A stretch of 64,000 nucleotides of DNA from Streptococcus urinalis 2285-97 (GCF_000188055.2 NZ_AEUZ02000001.1:634001-698000), one strand, 5' to 3'. Shown: positions 1 to 10,539, counted from the first letter of the stretch. Notes: generated by a model from the sequence alone, not told the origin. Numbers and translations are program-made.

Positions 1-2481
1 TTAAAAAAATATTTTGATGGTTCAGTTATCCCAGAAAATCCTAGAATCACAAATGCACAAAAAGCGATTAGAACCAATGATATCGAAAATGTTGGGAAGA
101 CTGCTCGTCATCATACAATGTTTGAAATGTTAGGAAATTTTTCAATCGGTGATTATTTTAGAGACCAAGCCATTGAATGGGGATTTGAACTTCTAACGAG
201 TCCTAAATGGTTTGATTTTCCTAAAGATAAATTGTACATGACATATTACCCTGATGACAAAGATTCTTATAATCGTTGGATAGCATGTGGCGTTGAGCCG
301 AGTCATTTAATTCCTATTGAAGATAATTTCTGGGAAATTGGAGCTGGTCCTTCAGGTCCTGATACAGAGATTTTTTATGATCGTGGTGAAGGTTATGATC
401 CAGAAAATGTTGGAATTCGTTTACTTGCAGAAGATATTGAAAATGATCGTTATATTGAAATTTGGAATATTGTTCTTTCGCAATTTAATGCTGATCCAAA
501 AGTACCTCGCTCTGAATATAAAGAATTACCAAGTAAAAACATTGATACAGGAGCTGGTTTAGAACGTCTTGTAGCAGTTATGCAAGGTGCAAAGACAAAT
601 TTTGAAACAGATTTATTTATGCCAATCATTGAAGAAGTTGAAAAACTTTCAGGTAAAACTTATGATCCAGATGGTGACAATATGAGTTTTAAAGTGATTG
701 CTGACCATATTCGTGCCTTATCATTTGCAATTGGCGATGGTGCACTTCCTGGAAATGAGGGGCGTGGTTATGTTTTACGTCGTCTTTTGCGTAGAGCTGT
801 TATGCATGGTCGTCGTTTAGGGATTAAAGAAACATTTCTGTATAAGCTTGTTCCAACTGTAGGAACTATCATGGAGTCATATTACCCTGAAATTCTTGAA
901 AAACAAGATTTTATTGAAAAAATTGTAAAAAGAGAAGAAGAAACCTTTGCTCGTACTATTGATGCAGGAACTGGACATCTTGAACAACTATTAGATCAGT
1001 TGAAACAAGATGGAAAAGACCGTTTGGACGGAAAAAATATCTTTAAACTCTATGATACTTATGGATTTCCAGTCGAATTGACAGAAGAACTTGCTGAAGA
1101 TGCTGGTTATAAGATTGATCATGAAGGTTTCAATGAAGCAATGAAAGAACAACAAGAGCGTGCTCGAGCAGCTGCAGTTAAAGGTGGCTCAATGGGAATG
1201 CAAAATGAAACCTTAGCAGGGATTACCGAGCCATCAGTATTTGACTATGATAGAGAAGCACTAAATGCTAATTTAAGTGTTATCATTGTTGATAACGAAA
1301 GAAGCGAAGTCGTTTCAGAGGGTCAAGCACTTCTTGTATTTGATCAAACACCATTCTATGCTGAAATGGGTGGTCAAGTTGCAGACCATGGTTTCATCAA
1401 AAATCAAAATGGCGATATTGTCGCACGTGTGACAGATGTCCAAAAAGCTCCTAATGGACAAGCTTTACATACTGTTGATGTATTAGCTAGTCTTTCTATT
1501 GGAACTCAATATCATTTAGAAATTGATCACGCTCGTCGTTATGCTGTTGAAAAAAATCATACCGCTACGCATCTATTGCATGCGGCACTTCATAACGTCA
1601 TTGGTGAACATGCCACTCAAGCTGGATCTTTGAATGAAGTTGAATTTTTACGTTTTGACTTTACTCATTTTGAAGCTGTAAGTCCTGAAGAATTGCGTCA
1701 AATTGAAGAAGAAGTCAATCAACAAATTTGGAATGCACTTGCGATAGAAATCATTGAAACAGATGTTGAAACAGCAAAATCTATGGGTGCTATGGCATTA
1801 TTTGGTGAAAAATACGGAAAAGTTGTTCGTGTCGTCAAAATTGGAGATTATTCTGTTGAACTTTGTGGCGGAACCCATTTATCAAATGCATCTGAAATTG
1901 GAATTTTTAAAATTGTCAAAGAAGAAGGTATCGGTTCAGGAACTCGCCGTATTTTAGCAGTGACAGGAAAACAAGCTTTCCAAGCTTATAGACAAACTGA
2001 AGATTCTCTTAAAGAGATTTCTAAGGTTGTAAAATCACCACAATTAAAAGATGCTCCAGCTAAAGTTGAAGCCTTATCTGAACAAGTTCGAGATCTTCAA
2101 AAAGAAAATACAGAATTAAAAGAAAAAGCCGCAGCAGCTCAAGCTAGTGATGTCTTTAAAGATGTCAAAGAAGTTAATGGGCATACATACATTGCTACTC
2201 AAGTTTCCGTTTCTGATGCAGGTGCCCTACGAACATTCGCTGATAATTGGAAACAAAAAGATTATTCAGATGTGCTAGTACTTGTTGCAAGTATTGGTGA
2301 CAAAGTTAATGTTCTTGTTGCAAGTAAATCAAAAGATATCCATGCTGGCAATCTAATTAAAGAATTAGCTCCTATTGTCTCAGGTCGTGGCGGTGGAAAA
2401 CCAGACATGGCTATGGCAGGTGGTAGCGATAAAGAAAAAATTAATACGTTAATTGATTCTGTTCAAGATTATTTATCATAA
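1..2481 (+). CDS. alaS: alanyl-tRNA synthetase, 5' partial
   Basis: Charges tRNA-Ala with alanine in the cytoplasm. The frame is open from base 1, so the gene starts upstream of the window; 826 residues are present against about 872 usual, leaving roughly 46 N-terminal residues missing. The class II catalytic core comes first. The editing domain follows, with its HxxxH zinc motif (HTATH) near in-window residue 520 and CxxxH (CGGTH) near 622, then a coiled segment and the glycine-rich C-Ala domain ending in [14 protein letters not shown]. All expected domains are intact. A strong terminator follows directly, so it ends its transcription unit. Identification is secure. Confidence 0.97.
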   Translation, partial: LKKYFDGSVIPENPRITNAQKAIRTNDIENVGKTARHHTMFEMLGNFSIGDYFRDQAIEWGFELLTSPKWFDFPKDKLYMTYYPDDKDSYNRWIACGVEPSHLIPIEDNFWEIGAGPSGPDTEIFYDRGEGYDPENVGIRLLAEDIENDRYIEIWNIVLSQFNADPKVPRSEYKELPSKNIDTGAGLERLVAVMQGAKTNFETDLFMPIIEEVEKLSGKTYDPDGDNMSFKVIADHIRALSFAIGDGALPGNEGRGYVLRRLLRRAVMHGRRLGIKETFLYKLVPTVGTIMESYYPEILEKQDFIEKIVKREEETFARTIDAGTGHLEQLLDQLKQDGKDRLDGKNIFKLYDTYGFPVELTEELAEDAGYKIDHEGFNEAMKEQQERARAAAVKGGSMGMQNETLAGITEPSVFDYDREALNANLSVIIVDNERSEVVSEGQALLVFDQTPFYAEMGGQVADHGFIKNQNGDIVARVTDVQKAPNGQALHTVDVLASLSIGTQYHLEIDHARRYAVEKNHTATHLLHAALHNVIGEHATQAGSLNEVEFLRFDFTHFEAVSPEELRQIEEEVNQQIWNALAIEIIETDVETAKSMGAMALFGEKYGKVVRVVKIGDYSVELCGGTHLSNASEIGIFKIVKEEGIGSGTRRILAVTGKQAFQAYRQTEDSLKEISKVVKSPQLKDAPAKVEALSEQVRDLQKENTELKEKAAAAQASDVFKDVKEVNGHTYIATQVSVSDAGALRTFADNWKQKDYSDVLVLVASIGDKVNVLVASKSKDIHAGNLIKELAPIVSGRGGGKPDMAMAGGSDKEKINTLIDSVQDYLS

Positions 2482-2482
2482 T

Positions 2483-2510
2483 AAAAAGATCCTTAAGGAT
2501 CTTTTTTTAT
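2483..2510 (+). terminator. alaS intrinsic terminator
   Basis: Stem AAAGATCC/GGATCTTT with a 4-nt loop followed by a run of seven T, starting just after the alaS stop. Confidence 0.85.
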
Positions 2511-2603
2511 AGTTAAAAAATATAACTTGTTATTATTAAGAGCAATAGCAATGTATTTATGATAATTGTTATAATAGAATTAGTTAATTTTAAAGGAGAA
2601 AAT

Positions 2604-3314
2604 ATGAAATTTGCTCTCATTCAATGTGATATTCAATATGTTTTGGTACTACCAGAAATGTGGAATACAGGTTATGCTCTTGATAATTTAAAAAATACAG
2701 CAGATATTGATGGCAATGAAACCATCACCTTAATGTCTAACTTTGCCAAGGAAAATCATGTTAATCTTTTAGCTGGGTCTGTTTCCACCCAAAAGAAAAA
2801 TCAATTCTATAATACAAGTTATGCATTTGATCGAGAAGGTAAACTCCTCTTAGAATATGATAAAGTGCATTTATTTGGTTTAATGGCAGAAGACCGGTAC
2901 TTATCATCAGGAGATAAACCATCAAATTTTGAAATGGATGGTATTAAGATGTCAAGTCTTATTTGTTATGATATCCGTTTTCCAGAATGGTCTCGACAAT
3001 TAATGAGTCAAGGAAGTCAGATATTAATTGTTGTTGCTCAGTGGCCAGAAGTTAGAAAACAACAATGGGAAATATTATTAAAGGCAAGAGCTGTTGAAAA
3101 TCAATCTTTTGTAGTAGCTGTCAATAGAGTCGGTGATGGTCCTGATGATCATTTTTCAGGTCAATCAATGGTGATTGATCCATTAGGGAATGTTATAGCT
3201 GAAACCGAAAATGATAAAGAAGATATTATTTAGGTGGATATTGATCTGAAAAAGGTGGATAATATAAGAGGCCAGATTCCTGTTTTTGAAGATAGAAGAT
3301 TGGATTTGTATTAA
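2604..3314 (+). pseudogene. carbon-nitrogen hydrolase (nitrilase family, omega-amidase-like), broken
   Basis: Nitrilase-superfamily amidase. The ATG at 2604 follows AAAGGAG at a good distance. The catalytic triad is visible: Glu in LPEMW, Lys in YDKVH and Cys in ICYDIRFPE. Two lesions are seen. The N-terminus runs from MKFALIQCDIQ straight into VLVLPEMW, missing about 30 residues that normally hold helix 1 and strand 2. An in-frame TAG at 3231-3233 cuts the end, yet the same frame continues for 26 more codons of normal-looking C-terminus (ending DRRLDLY) to a TAA at 3312. It lies directly before a class I/II aminotransferase, the pairing of the MtnU/MtnE omega-amidase and glutamine transaminase. 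The deletion makes loss of function likely. Confidence 0.8.
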
Positions 3315-3324
3315 AGGAGAAAAG

Positions 3325-4500
3325 ATGAATTTTGAAAAATCACAATTATTAGATGGTTTACCAGAACAATTTTTTGCTAGCTTAGTCCAAAAGGTTAATA
3401 AACAAGTAGAGCAAGGATTTGATGTAATAAATTTAGGACAAGGCAATCCAGATCAACCTACATATGACTATATTGTTGATGCTTTATGCCAAGCTGCTCG
3501 AAACCCAGAAACTCATAAATACTCACAATTTAGAGGTAATCTTCCTTTTAAAAAAGCTGTTACTGAGTTTTATCAAAATAATTATCATGTATCACTGGAC
3601 TCACAAACTGAAGTGTGTGTATTAGGTGGTGCTAAACTAGGCTTAGTAGAATTGCCTTGGGCTCTGATAAATCCAGGTGAATTGATTTTATTACCTGATC
3701 CAGGTTATCCTGATTACCTTTCTGGGGTTGCATTAGGGAAAATAGACTTTGAAACATTTCCTTTGAAAGAAGAAAATCAGTTTTTACCTGATTTAAAAGC
3801 TATTCCAGAAGAGACTGCGAGACGTGCTAAGTATCTTTATCTTAATTATCCAAATAATCCAACAGGAGCAGTAGCGACGCAAGAATTCTATGATGAACTT
3901 GTCATTTGGGCAAAGAAATATGAAGTTGGAATTATTAGTGATTTTGCTTATGGTGCGCTAGGTTTAGATGGTTTTAAAAATCCTTCTTTCTTATCTTCAG
4001 AGGGAGCAAAGGATGTGGGAATTGAAATTTATACATTCTCAAAAACATTTAACATGGCTGGTTGGCGTTTAGCCTTTGCAGTTGGAAATAAAGATATCAT
4101 TGAAGCCCTTAATCTGATTCAAGACCACTTATTTGTTAGTGTCTTTCCTGCTATTCAGGAAGCTGGTATAAAAGCTTTGTTAGAGCCAAAGGCTACAGAA
4201 GAAATCAAAGGTCTGAATGCAAAATATGATAGAAGACGTCATGCTTTTGTTGAAGCTGCAGCAGCAATTGGTTGGAAGGTCTTCCCATCAAAGGGATCGT
4301 TTTATGCTTGGATGCCTGTTCCGGATGGTTTTACAAGTCAATCATTTGCTGATTTATTGTTGGAAAAAACTCATGTTGCTGTTGCTCCTGGTATCGGCTT
4401 TGGAAAAGAAGGCGATGGTTATGTCAGAATTGGTTTGTTGGTAGAACCAGAAAGACTTGTTGAAGCTGTTGAGAGAATTAAGCAATTAGATTTATTCTAG
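3325..4500 (+). CDS. PLP-dependent class I/II aminotransferase (MtnE/AspC-like)
   Basis: Fold-type I aminotransferase of 391 residues. It transfers an amino group through pyridoxal phosphate; the exact substrate is not shown. The start at 3325 is chosen because AAAGGAGAAAAG lies just upstream and the product begins MNFEKSQLL. Motifs include NLGQGNPDQPT near the N-terminus, the cofactor-contact YPNNPTG, and the Schiff-base lysine in SKTFNMAGWR. The start lies 10 nt after the original stop of the broken nitrilase gene, so the two were one operon. In methionine salvage such a pair converts ketomethylthiobutyrate with glutamine and then hydrolyses the ketoglutaramate by-product; that link is inferred from the family. 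The gene itself looks intact. Confidence 0.88.
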   Translation: MNFEKSQLLDGLPEQFFASLVQKVNKQVEQGFDVINLGQGNPDQPTYDYIVDALCQAARNPETHKYSQFRGNLPFKKAVTEFYQNNYHVSLDSQTEVCVLGGAKLGLVELPWALINPGELILLPDPGYPDYLSGVALGKIDFETFPLKEENQFLPDLKAIPEETARRAKYLYLNYPNNPTGAVATQEFYDELVIWAKKYEVGIISDFAYGALGLDGFKNPSFLSSEGAKDVGIEIYTFSKTFNMAGWRLAFAVGNKDIIEALNLIQDHLFVSVFPAIQEAGIKALLEPKATEEIKGLNAKYDRRRHAFVEAAAAIGWKVFPSKGSFYAWMPVPDGFTSQSFADLLLEKTHVAVAPGIGFGKEGDGYVRIGLLVEPERLVEAVERIKQLDLF

Positions 4501-4537
4501 AAAAAAACGCATGGTCTGGCTCATGCATTTTTTATTT
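4501..4537. terminator. bidirectional terminator
   Basis: A-rich tract, imperfect stem CGCATG...CATGCA and T-rich tract between the converging aminotransferase and lrgB genes. It can serve both strands. Confidence 0.6.
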
Positions 4538-5227
4538 TAATATAAGTTGAGCAATGATGGGACTAATAAAGACATAAAATAATCCAGTTATTCCAATAGC
4601 GAGACCAGCCATTGCACCTTCTGTTTGCCCATATTTTAATGCAGTTCCGGTACCAACGGCATGTCCTGTTCCTCCGAGAGATAGACCAATTGCGATTGGA
4701 TCTTCAATGTGACACCATTTGATAAGAATGGGTCCTAATACACTTGTGAAGATTCCAGTTATCACAACAATGGCAATCGTAATAGTTGTGATACCTCCCA
4801 TTTTTGAAGAAATTCCTAAGGCCATAGCCGTGGTCACTGATTTTGGAAATAATGAGATTGCCAAAAAGAAATTTAAACCAAATAATTTTGCAATGAGCGC
4901 TGTATAAAGCGTATTGACAAAACAAGCTATTCCTGTTCCAATTAAAATTGATCTGTAGTGATGCTTCATTAAATGAAAATTACGGTAGAGTGGGATAGCT
5001 AAAGCAACAGTTGAAGGAATAATCAGAGTATTTAAATAAGAACCGCCAATATAATAAGTTTTATAAGAGATTCCGCTAATTTTTAGAAATAAAATTAATA
5101 AAACAGTTGCTACTAACAATGGTGTCAAAAGAGGTGTTGGAAATCTTCTATAGAGTAGAATTCCGATGAGATAAGCAAAAATAGAAAGCGTCAGACCAAA
5201 CAAAGGACTATTTAAAAAATCAGTCAT
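4532..5227 (-). CDS. lrgB: LrgB family antiholin-like protein
   Basis: Polytopic membrane protein of 231 residues in the LrgB/CidB family. It acts with LrgA in control of murein hydrolase activity and lysis, and has been linked to pyruvate uptake in related bacteria. The start MTDFLNSPLFG at 5227 is preferred because it overlaps the end of lrgA by 8 bases, the usual translational coupling; longer starts give non-family sequence. The conserved glycine-rich stretch SLGGTGHAVGTGTAL near the C-terminus is typical. Several hydrophobic segments span most of the protein. Confidence 0.92.
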   Translation of the reverse strand: MTDFLNSPLFGLTLSIFAYLIGILLYRRFPTPLLTPLLVATVLLILFLKISGISYKTYYIGGSYLNTLIIPSTVALAIPLYRNFHLMKHHYRSILIGTGIACFVNTLYTALIAKLFGLNFFLAISLFPKSVTTAMALGISSKMGGITTITIAIVVITGIFTSVLGPILIKWCHIEDPIAIGLSLGGTGHAVGTGTALKYGQTEGAMAGLAIGITGLFYVFISPIIAQLILK

Positions 5228-5600
5228 GTTTTTCCTCCTCAACAGGGTAGTCTCCCTCGTAACGATTTTTAACAAAAGTAACGATAAATGCGATTGTTAA
5301 AATGTTTAAGATTAAAGCTCCAAAAGTAATAATGGCAATTGGTAGAATATTAGGTAAAATGACTTTAATGTAATTCATGACACCGACACCAGCAGGTAAA
5401 AAAAGAATAGTCATATTGGCTAATAAAAATTCACCTACATGAAAAATATGTCTTAATCTCACAATCTTAAATTCTAAGGCTAGGAAAAGTAAAACTAAGC
5501 CAATAATACTTCCTGGAACAGGTAACTGAAAAAAGGTTGAGATTGCTTCTCCAATTAACGAAAAAAAGAGGATAATCATTAGTTGTACATATAATTTCAT
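5220..5600 (-). CDS. lrgA: LrgA family holin-like protein
   Basis: Small membrane protein of 126 residues with four hydrophobic segments and the family motif PVPGSIIGLVLLF near residue 30. The charged C-terminus ends in EEEKHD. It forms the lrgAB operon with the overlapping downstream gene. AAGGAG precedes the ATG. A TTGATT box about 60 bases upstream may be the -35 of its promoter. LrgA resembles phage holins in topology and is thought to oppose or modulate autolysis. No two-component regulator pair is adjacent here. Confidence 0.92.
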   Translation of the reverse strand: MKLYVQLMIILFFSLIGEAISTFFQLPVPGSIIGLVLLFLALEFKIVRLRHIFHVGEFLLANMTILFLPAGVGVMNYIKVILPNILPIAIITFGALILNILTIAFIVTFVKNRYEGDYPVEEEKHD

Positions 5601-5691
5601 AAGAAACTCCTTATAATAAGTTTACTACGAAATGATGAAAAATCAATATGATTATTGAAAATAATATGAAAATCTCATGAAATAAAAACCA

Positions 5692-6921
5692 TTAGTTTTT
5701 ATTCAAAACAAAATAGTTTAACATTAGCATGATTATAAGTGCCATTAACAGTGGCAGACTGTTGATGATAGGTTGTCCTGAGATTTCAGTAAGAAAAAAT
5801 ACAGCTGATAAAGGCATTCTATTCAATTGCCCTAAAAAAATGGATGAGCCTATAATGGTTGCAAAAGATGAATCAATTTGGAATGGAAATAAGTAATTCC
5901 ATCCAACAGCTAGTAAACTTGCAAGTGAGCCCCCCAACATCATTGATGGCGCAATTTTACCACCAGATGCTCCAGAAAAGAAGACCAGAGTAACAGCAAT
6001 TGCTTTTGCTAAAACTAATCCAAGAAGGTAATAAGAACTTATTGTTTGATGGTGAAGAATAAATAAGAGACCAGCTCTGCCATTTCCTAATATTTGTGGA
6101 AAGTAGATACTGATAAAACCAATCAGTGTAAAGCAAATAATTATTCTAGAAATATAAATAGGAGCTGCTAACTTTTGTTTAGGTAATGTAGCCAATAGCT
6201 TTCTAAAATAATAGGCTATTATTGATATGATTAGAGAAGCAAGCACTGCAAATAAAAAGAGTTGTGGTTTTATCTGAAGTCGTGGTAATTGATATTGAAC
6301 GATTCGACCAATAAAAAATTGAACGATTAAAACAGAAAAGAAAGATGAAAAAATGGCTGAAATCAACATTTTAAACGATCGTTTCACCCTTAGCGTTTCT
6401 AAGATGAATAAACTAGTAGCAAATGGAGCATTGTAAACGGCACCTAATGCAGATCCAGAGGCACATGCTAGTAATATTTTGATTTCTTCTTTAGACAAAT
6501 GGGTATTTTTTAACCAAAGGTTAGAAATAGAAGTTGAAACTTCACGAGAAGCTCCTTCACGACCGACAGGAGCACCCATGGAAACAGTAATCAATTGTAA
6601 TAGTCCATGGCAAAAGTTAGAAAAACTAGACATCTCCTGAGAACCCTTGATAACACTTCCAATTGGAATGATATGTTTTGCTCTTGTATACAAAAAATAC
6701 CAACCAAAACCTGCAACTAATCCAGATAAAAAGAGGGCTAAAACTTTTCTTTCTGGAGGAATACTGGCAATCATTTGACTAAAGCCACCTTCTTGGTAGC
6801 CAAATGTTAGTTTTTGTATCCAGTGTATGAGTTCGGTTAGTAGTGTTCCAACAATACCTGATGTAAGACTAATAGTAATTAAAGCAAAAAAGTATAGAAG
6901 TGATTTTTGAATCTTTTTCAT
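5692..6921 (-). CDS. ClC-type chloride channel / H+-Cl- exchanger
   Basis: Integral membrane protein of 409 residues with about ten to twelve hydrophobic segments. ClC signatures are present: GREGAS near residue 120, holding the gating glutamate in the position of the canonical GREGP, and SGASGGKIAPSMMLGG, the equivalent of the GxFxP selectivity loop. There is no CBS tail, so it is a short prokaryotic type. It sits alone upstream of lrgAB on the same strand, with about 90 bases between them. It probably exchanges chloride (or fluoride) for protons; ion preference cannot be read from sequence alone. Confidence 0.88.
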   Translation of the reverse strand: MKKIQKSLLYFFALITISLTSGIVGTLLTELIHWIQKLTFGYQEGGFSQMIASIPPERKVLALFLSGLVAGFGWYFLYTRAKHIIPIGSVIKGSQEMSSFSNFCHGLLQLITVSMGAPVGREGASREVSTSISNLWLKNTHLSKEEIKILLACASGSALGAVYNAPFATSLFILETLRVKRSFKMLISAIFSSFFSVLIVQFFIGRIVQYQLPRLQIKPQLFLFAVLASLIISIIAYYFRKLLATLPKQKLAAPIYISRIIICFTLIGFISIYFPQILGNGRAGLLFILHHQTISSYYLLGLVLAKAIAVTLVFFSGASGGKIAPSMMLGGSLASLLAVGWNYLFPFQIDSSFATIIGSSIFLGQLNRMPLSAVFFLTEISGQPIINSLPLLMALIIMLMLNYFVLNKN

Positions 6922-6964
6922 ATGGTTTATTATATCAAATCTTTTAGTAATCTGAGAATTCTTA

Positions 6965-7084
6965 TTGACAATATTGTGGATAACTGGTAGAGTTAAGGTG
7001 TATTAAGTTTTAATGTGTATTTGTGTTTATCATTTTTACCTTTTCTATTTTTTACACAAGATTTTATAGAAAGGTAGTGAAAGT
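6965..7084 (+). promoter_or_regulatory. csp promoter and long cold-shock 5' leader
   Basis: TTGACA at 6965-6970, 17-base spacer, weak TAGAGT -10 with an upstream TG. The implied start near 7000 gives a leader of about 85 nt before the ATG. Such leaders are usual for cold-shock genes, where they control mRNA stability and translation. Confidence 0.55.
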
Positions 7085-7288
7085 ATGGCACAAGGTACAG
7101 TAAAATGGTTCAACGCTGAAAAAGGTTACGGCTTTATTTCAAGTGAAACTGGTGTAGACGTTTTTGCACATTTTTCAAACATCCAAAGTGATGGCTTCAA
7201 GACACTTGAAGATGGTCAAAAAGTAACTTTTGATATTGAAGATGGACAACGTGGTCCACAAGCAACTAATATCTCAGTTGTAAAATAA
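7085..7288 (+). CDS. cspA: cold-shock protein, CspA family
   Basis: Single OB-fold RNA/DNA-binding protein of 67 residues, the usual family length. RNP1 (KGYGFISSE) and RNP2 (VFAHFS) motifs are present near residues 15 and 26. It acts as an RNA chaperone that melts secondary structure at low temperature. The ATG follows a GAAAGGTAGTG Shine-Dalgarno. The gene is monocistronic, with a long leader before it and a bidirectional terminator after it. Identification is secure; which csp paralogue is not certain. Confidence 0.95.
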   Translation: MAQGTVKWFNAEKGYGFISSETGVDVFAHFSNIQSDGFKTLEDGQKVTFDIEDGQRGPQATNISVVK

Positions 7289-7290
7289 CT

Positions 7291-7325
7291 AAAAAAGTAG
7301 TATGAGAACATACTACTTTTTTTAT
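7291..7325. terminator. bidirectional terminator between csp and nrdF
   Basis: AAAAAAGTAGTATG, 4-nt loop, CATACTACTTTTTTT. The symmetric A and T runs allow it to stop transcription from both converging genes. Confidence 0.9.
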
Positions 7326-8287
7326 TTACTTAAGCCATAGTTATAGTCATCGTTTTGCATAGCTTCAACAGATCCTAAAAGATAGCCATTACCAACCTGA
7401 CTAAAGAAGTCGTGGTTGGATGTCCCTGTAGAAATACCATTCATAACAATTGGATTGACATCGTTTGCTGTATCAGGAAAGAGTGGATCTTGCCCTAAGT
7501 TCATTAATGCTTTATTAGCATTATAACGAAGGAATGTCATAACTTCCTCAGTCCAACCCACACCATCATATAATGTTTGTGTGTATTTTTCTTCATTTTC
7601 ATATAATTGATAAAGAAGATCATACATCCAATCACGAAATTCATCTTGTTTGTCATCGCTCAACTCATTAAAGCCAAGTTGAAATTTATAACCAATATAA
7701 GTTCCGTGAACAGATTCATCACGGATAATCAATTTGATAATTTCAGCAACATTGGCTAATTTGTTGTTACCAAGATAATAAAGTGGTGTAAAGAAACCAG
7801 AGTAAAAAAGAAATGTTTCTAAAAAAGTAGAGGCAACTTTTTTTTGTAATGGATCGCCATTTTCATAAATATCATTGATAATTTTAGTTTTTGCTTGTAA
7901 AAATTCATTGTTATTTGTCCACTCAAAAATATCTTCAATTTCTTTTTTAGTGTTTAAGGTTGAAAAGATAGATGAGTAAGACTTAGCATGAACAGATTCC
8001 ATAAACTGAATGTTATTTAAAACGGCTTCTTCATGTGGTGTTCTAACATCTGCACGAATGGCCTCAACACCAGATTCAGACTGCATGGTGTCTAGTAGTG
8101 TTAATCCACCAAATACTTTTCCGACTAAATCTTTTTCTTGTTCACTTAATTTACGCCAGTCATCTAAATCATTTGATAAGGGGATACGAGTATCTAACCA
8201 AAACTGTTCAGTTAGTTTTTCCCATGTTGATTTATCAATGACGTCTTCAATTTCATTCCAATTGATTGCTTCATAATAAGTTGTCAT
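7322..8287 (-). CDS. nrdF: class Ib ribonucleotide reductase, beta subunit
   Basis: Small subunit of the manganese/iron tyrosyl-radical ribonucleotide reductase, 321 residues, the usual NrdF size. It makes the radical that NrdE uses to reduce ribonucleoside diphosphates. Carboxylate and histidine metal-ligand motifs are visible in MESVHAKSYS and RDESVHGTYIGY. It is the last gene of the nrdHEF order on the minus strand. A hairpin lies in the 92-base gap after nrdE, so its level may be set separately. No nrdI is adjacent; that flavodoxin must be encoded elsewhere. Confidence 0.96.
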   Translation of the reverse strand: MTTYYEAINWNEIEDVIDKSTWEKLTEQFWLDTRIPLSNDLDDWRKLSEQEKDLVGKVFGGLTLLDTMQSESGVEAIRADVRTPHEEAVLNNIQFMESVHAKSYSSIFSTLNTKKEIEDIFEWTNNNEFLQAKTKIINDIYENGDPLQKKVASTFLETFLFYSGFFTPLYYLGNNKLANVAEIIKLIIRDESVHGTYIGYKFQLGFNELSDDKQDEFRDWMYDLLYQLYENEEKYTQTLYDGVGWTEEVMTFLRYNANKALMNLGQDPLFPDTANDVNPIVMNGISTGTSNHDFFSQVGNGYLLGSVEAMQNDDYNYGLSK

Positions 8288-8306
8288 AAGTTTATGTTGT
8301 TAGGAA

Positions 8307-8331
8307 TAAAAGAGGCGAAAGCCTCTTTTTC
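8307..8331 (-). terminator. hairpin between nrdE and nrdF
   Basis: AAAGAGGC, GAAA loop, GCCTCTTT. On the minus strand it is followed by TTTTATT, so it can act as a partial terminator or processing site inside the nrd operon. Confidence 0.6.
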
Positions 8332-8379
8332 CATAATCCTTTCTATTAGGTATTATTGTAACAGTTTGTTGTAGATGAA

Positions 8380-10539
8380 TTAGATGACACAACTTTCACA
8401 TTGATTTGAGCCAACTTCTTCACCGTCATCTGTAAAGGTACGAACATAATAAATTGATTTAATACCTTTGTTAAAGGCATAATTTCTTAAAATAGAAAGG
8501 TCTCTTGTTGTTTGTTTACTTTCAGATTTCCACTCATAGAGCTCTTTTGGAAGTTCGCTACGTAAGAAGAGTGTTAATGAAAGACCTTGATCAACGTGTT
8601 GTGTAGCAGCAGCATAGACGTCGATGACTTTTCTCATATCCATATCATAAGCAGAAGTGTAATAAGGAATACTGTCTGTTGATAATCCATTGGCAGGGTA
8701 ATAAATCTTACCAATTTTCTTTTCTTGACGTTCTTCAATACGTTGTGTAATAGGATGAATAGAAGCGGAGCAGTCATTGATATAAGAAATGGAACCATTA
8801 GGTGCAACCGCAAGTCTGTTTTGGTGATACAAACCATCAGCTTTGACTGCTTGTCGTAATTCTTCCCAATCGCTAGCTGTTGGAATAAAATGGTTTGCAA
8901 ACAAGGCTTTTACTTTTTCACTTTGAGGAACGAAGTCACCAGTTGTATACTTATCAAAGTAAGTTCCATCTGCGTATTTTGATTTTTCAAAACCTACAAA
9001 TGTTTCATGTCGTTCACGTGCAATTTGATTTGATTCAACAAGTGTCCAATAATTCATTAACATGAAATAAATATTGGTGAATTCAATAGATTCTGGACTT
9101 CCATAGTGAATGTGGTTTGTAGCAAGATAAGAGTGTAGTCCCATCGCACCCAAACCAAAGGTATGTGCTTGTTTGTTGCCATTTTTAATGGTTGGAACGG
9201 CTTCAATTTGTGATGAGTCTGTTACAAATGTTAAAGCGCGTGTCATGGTTTTAATTGATTTTCCAAAATCTGGAGAAGTCATCATATTAAGAACATTTGT
9301 TGAGCCAAGGTTACATGAGATATCAGTACCCATTTCAAGGTATTCTTGAGCATCATTAATTAAACTTGGTTTTTGAACTTGAAGGATTTCAGAACAAAGG
9401 TTACTCATGATAATTTTACCATCAACTGGATTAGCACGGTTTGCCGTATCAATATTGATGATATAAGGATAACCTGATTCTTGTTGTAATTTTGAAATTT
9501 CAGTTTCTAAATCACGAGCTTTAATTTTTGTTTTTGTAATTTTTGGATTTGCAACTAATTCGTCATATTTTTCAGTAATGTCAATATAGTTGAATGGGAC
9601 ACCATATTCTTTTTCCACATTATATGGACTAAAGAGATACATGTCTTCGTTATTACGTGCTAATTCGTAAAATTTATCCGGTACAGTAATACCAAGTGAA
9701 AGTGTTTTAACACGTACTTTTTCATCGGCATTTTCTTTTTTAGTAGAAAGAAAAGCAATAATATCAGGATGGAAGACATTTAGATATACAACCCCAGCAC
9801 CTTGACGTTGTCCAAGCTGATTAGAATATGAAAAACTATCTTCAAATAATTTCATTACAGGAACAACACCAGATGCAGCACCAGCAAATCCCTTGATAGG
9901 AGCGCCAGCTTCACGTAAATTTGAAAGTGTGATTCCAACACCTCCGCCGATACGAGACAATTGGAGAGCTGAATTGATTGAACGACCAATAGAGTTCATA
10001 TCATCAGTAACTTGAATTAAAAAGCAAGATACCAATTCACCACGACGGCTACGACCAGCATTTAAAAATGAAGGAGTTGCAGGTTGATAACGTTGGTGAA
10101 TCATTTCCATTGCTAGATCTTCAGCTAAACTTTCGTTACCGTCTGCAAAGTAGAGTGCATTGAACATCACTCTATCTTCAATACTTTCTAAATAGTAATC
10201 CCCATCATTAGTTTTGAGAGCATATTGTTGATAAAATTTATATGCTGCCATGAAAGAATTAAATGTAAAATCTTCACCCTTTAGTAGTTGTGCAAGACTT
10301 TCAATAAATTCTGGTGTGTATTTTTTTATAAATTCAGATTCAATATAGTCATTTTCAACTAAAAAATTAACTTTTTCAGTAATAGATGAAAATACTTTTG
10401 TATTTGGCTCTACATTTTCTTTGAAGAAAGCAGCTAATGCTTCTTTGTCTTTATGTAGAGGAATTTGCCCATTAACTGGACGATTTATTTCATTATTAAG
10501 GCGAAAATAAGAAACTTCACCTAGATTTTTAAGACTCAT
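8380..10539 (-). CDS. nrdE: class Ib ribonucleotide reductase, alpha subunit
   Basis: Catalytic subunit, 719 residues, that reduces ribonucleotides to deoxyribonucleotides. The N-terminal ATP-cone-like region is short, as in NrdE. The active-site region includes LVSCFLIQ and NLCSEILQ, and the C-terminal tail ends with the redox pair CESC that receives electrons from NrdH. It follows nrdH and precedes nrdF on the minus strand. Length and motifs are standard and there is no sign of damage. Confidence 0.96.
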   Translation of the reverse strand: MSLKNLGEVSYFRLNNEINRPVNGQIPLHKDKEALAAFFKENVEPNTKVFSSITEKVNFLVENDYIESEFIKKYTPEFIESLAQLLKGEDFTFNSFMAAYKFYQQYALKTNDGDYYLESIEDRVMFNALYFADGNESLAEDLAMEMIHQRYQPATPSFLNAGRSRRGELVSCFLIQVTDDMNSIGRSINSALQLSRIGGGVGITLSNLREAGAPIKGFAGAASGVVPVMKLFEDSFSYSNQLGQRQGAGVVYLNVFHPDIIAFLSTKKENADEKVRVKTLSLGITVPDKFYELARNNEDMYLFSPYNVEKEYGVPFNYIDITEKYDELVANPKITKTKIKARDLETEISKLQQESGYPYIINIDTANRANPVDGKIIMSNLCSEILQVQKPSLINDAQEYLEMGTDISCNLGSTNVLNMMTSPDFGKSIKTMTRALTFVTDSSQIEAVPTIKNGNKQAHTFGLGAMGLHSYLATNHIHYGSPESIEFTNIYFMLMNYWTLVESNQIARERHETFVGFEKSKYADGTYFDKYTTGDFVPQSEKVKALFANHFIPTASDWEELRQAVKADGLYHQNRLAVAPNGSISYINDCSASIHPITQRIEERQEKKIGKIYYPANGLSTDSIPYYTSAYDMDMRKVIDVYAAATQHVDQGLSLTLFLRSELPKELYEWKSESKQTTRDLSILRNYAFNKGIKSIYYVRTFTDDGEEVGSNQCESCVI

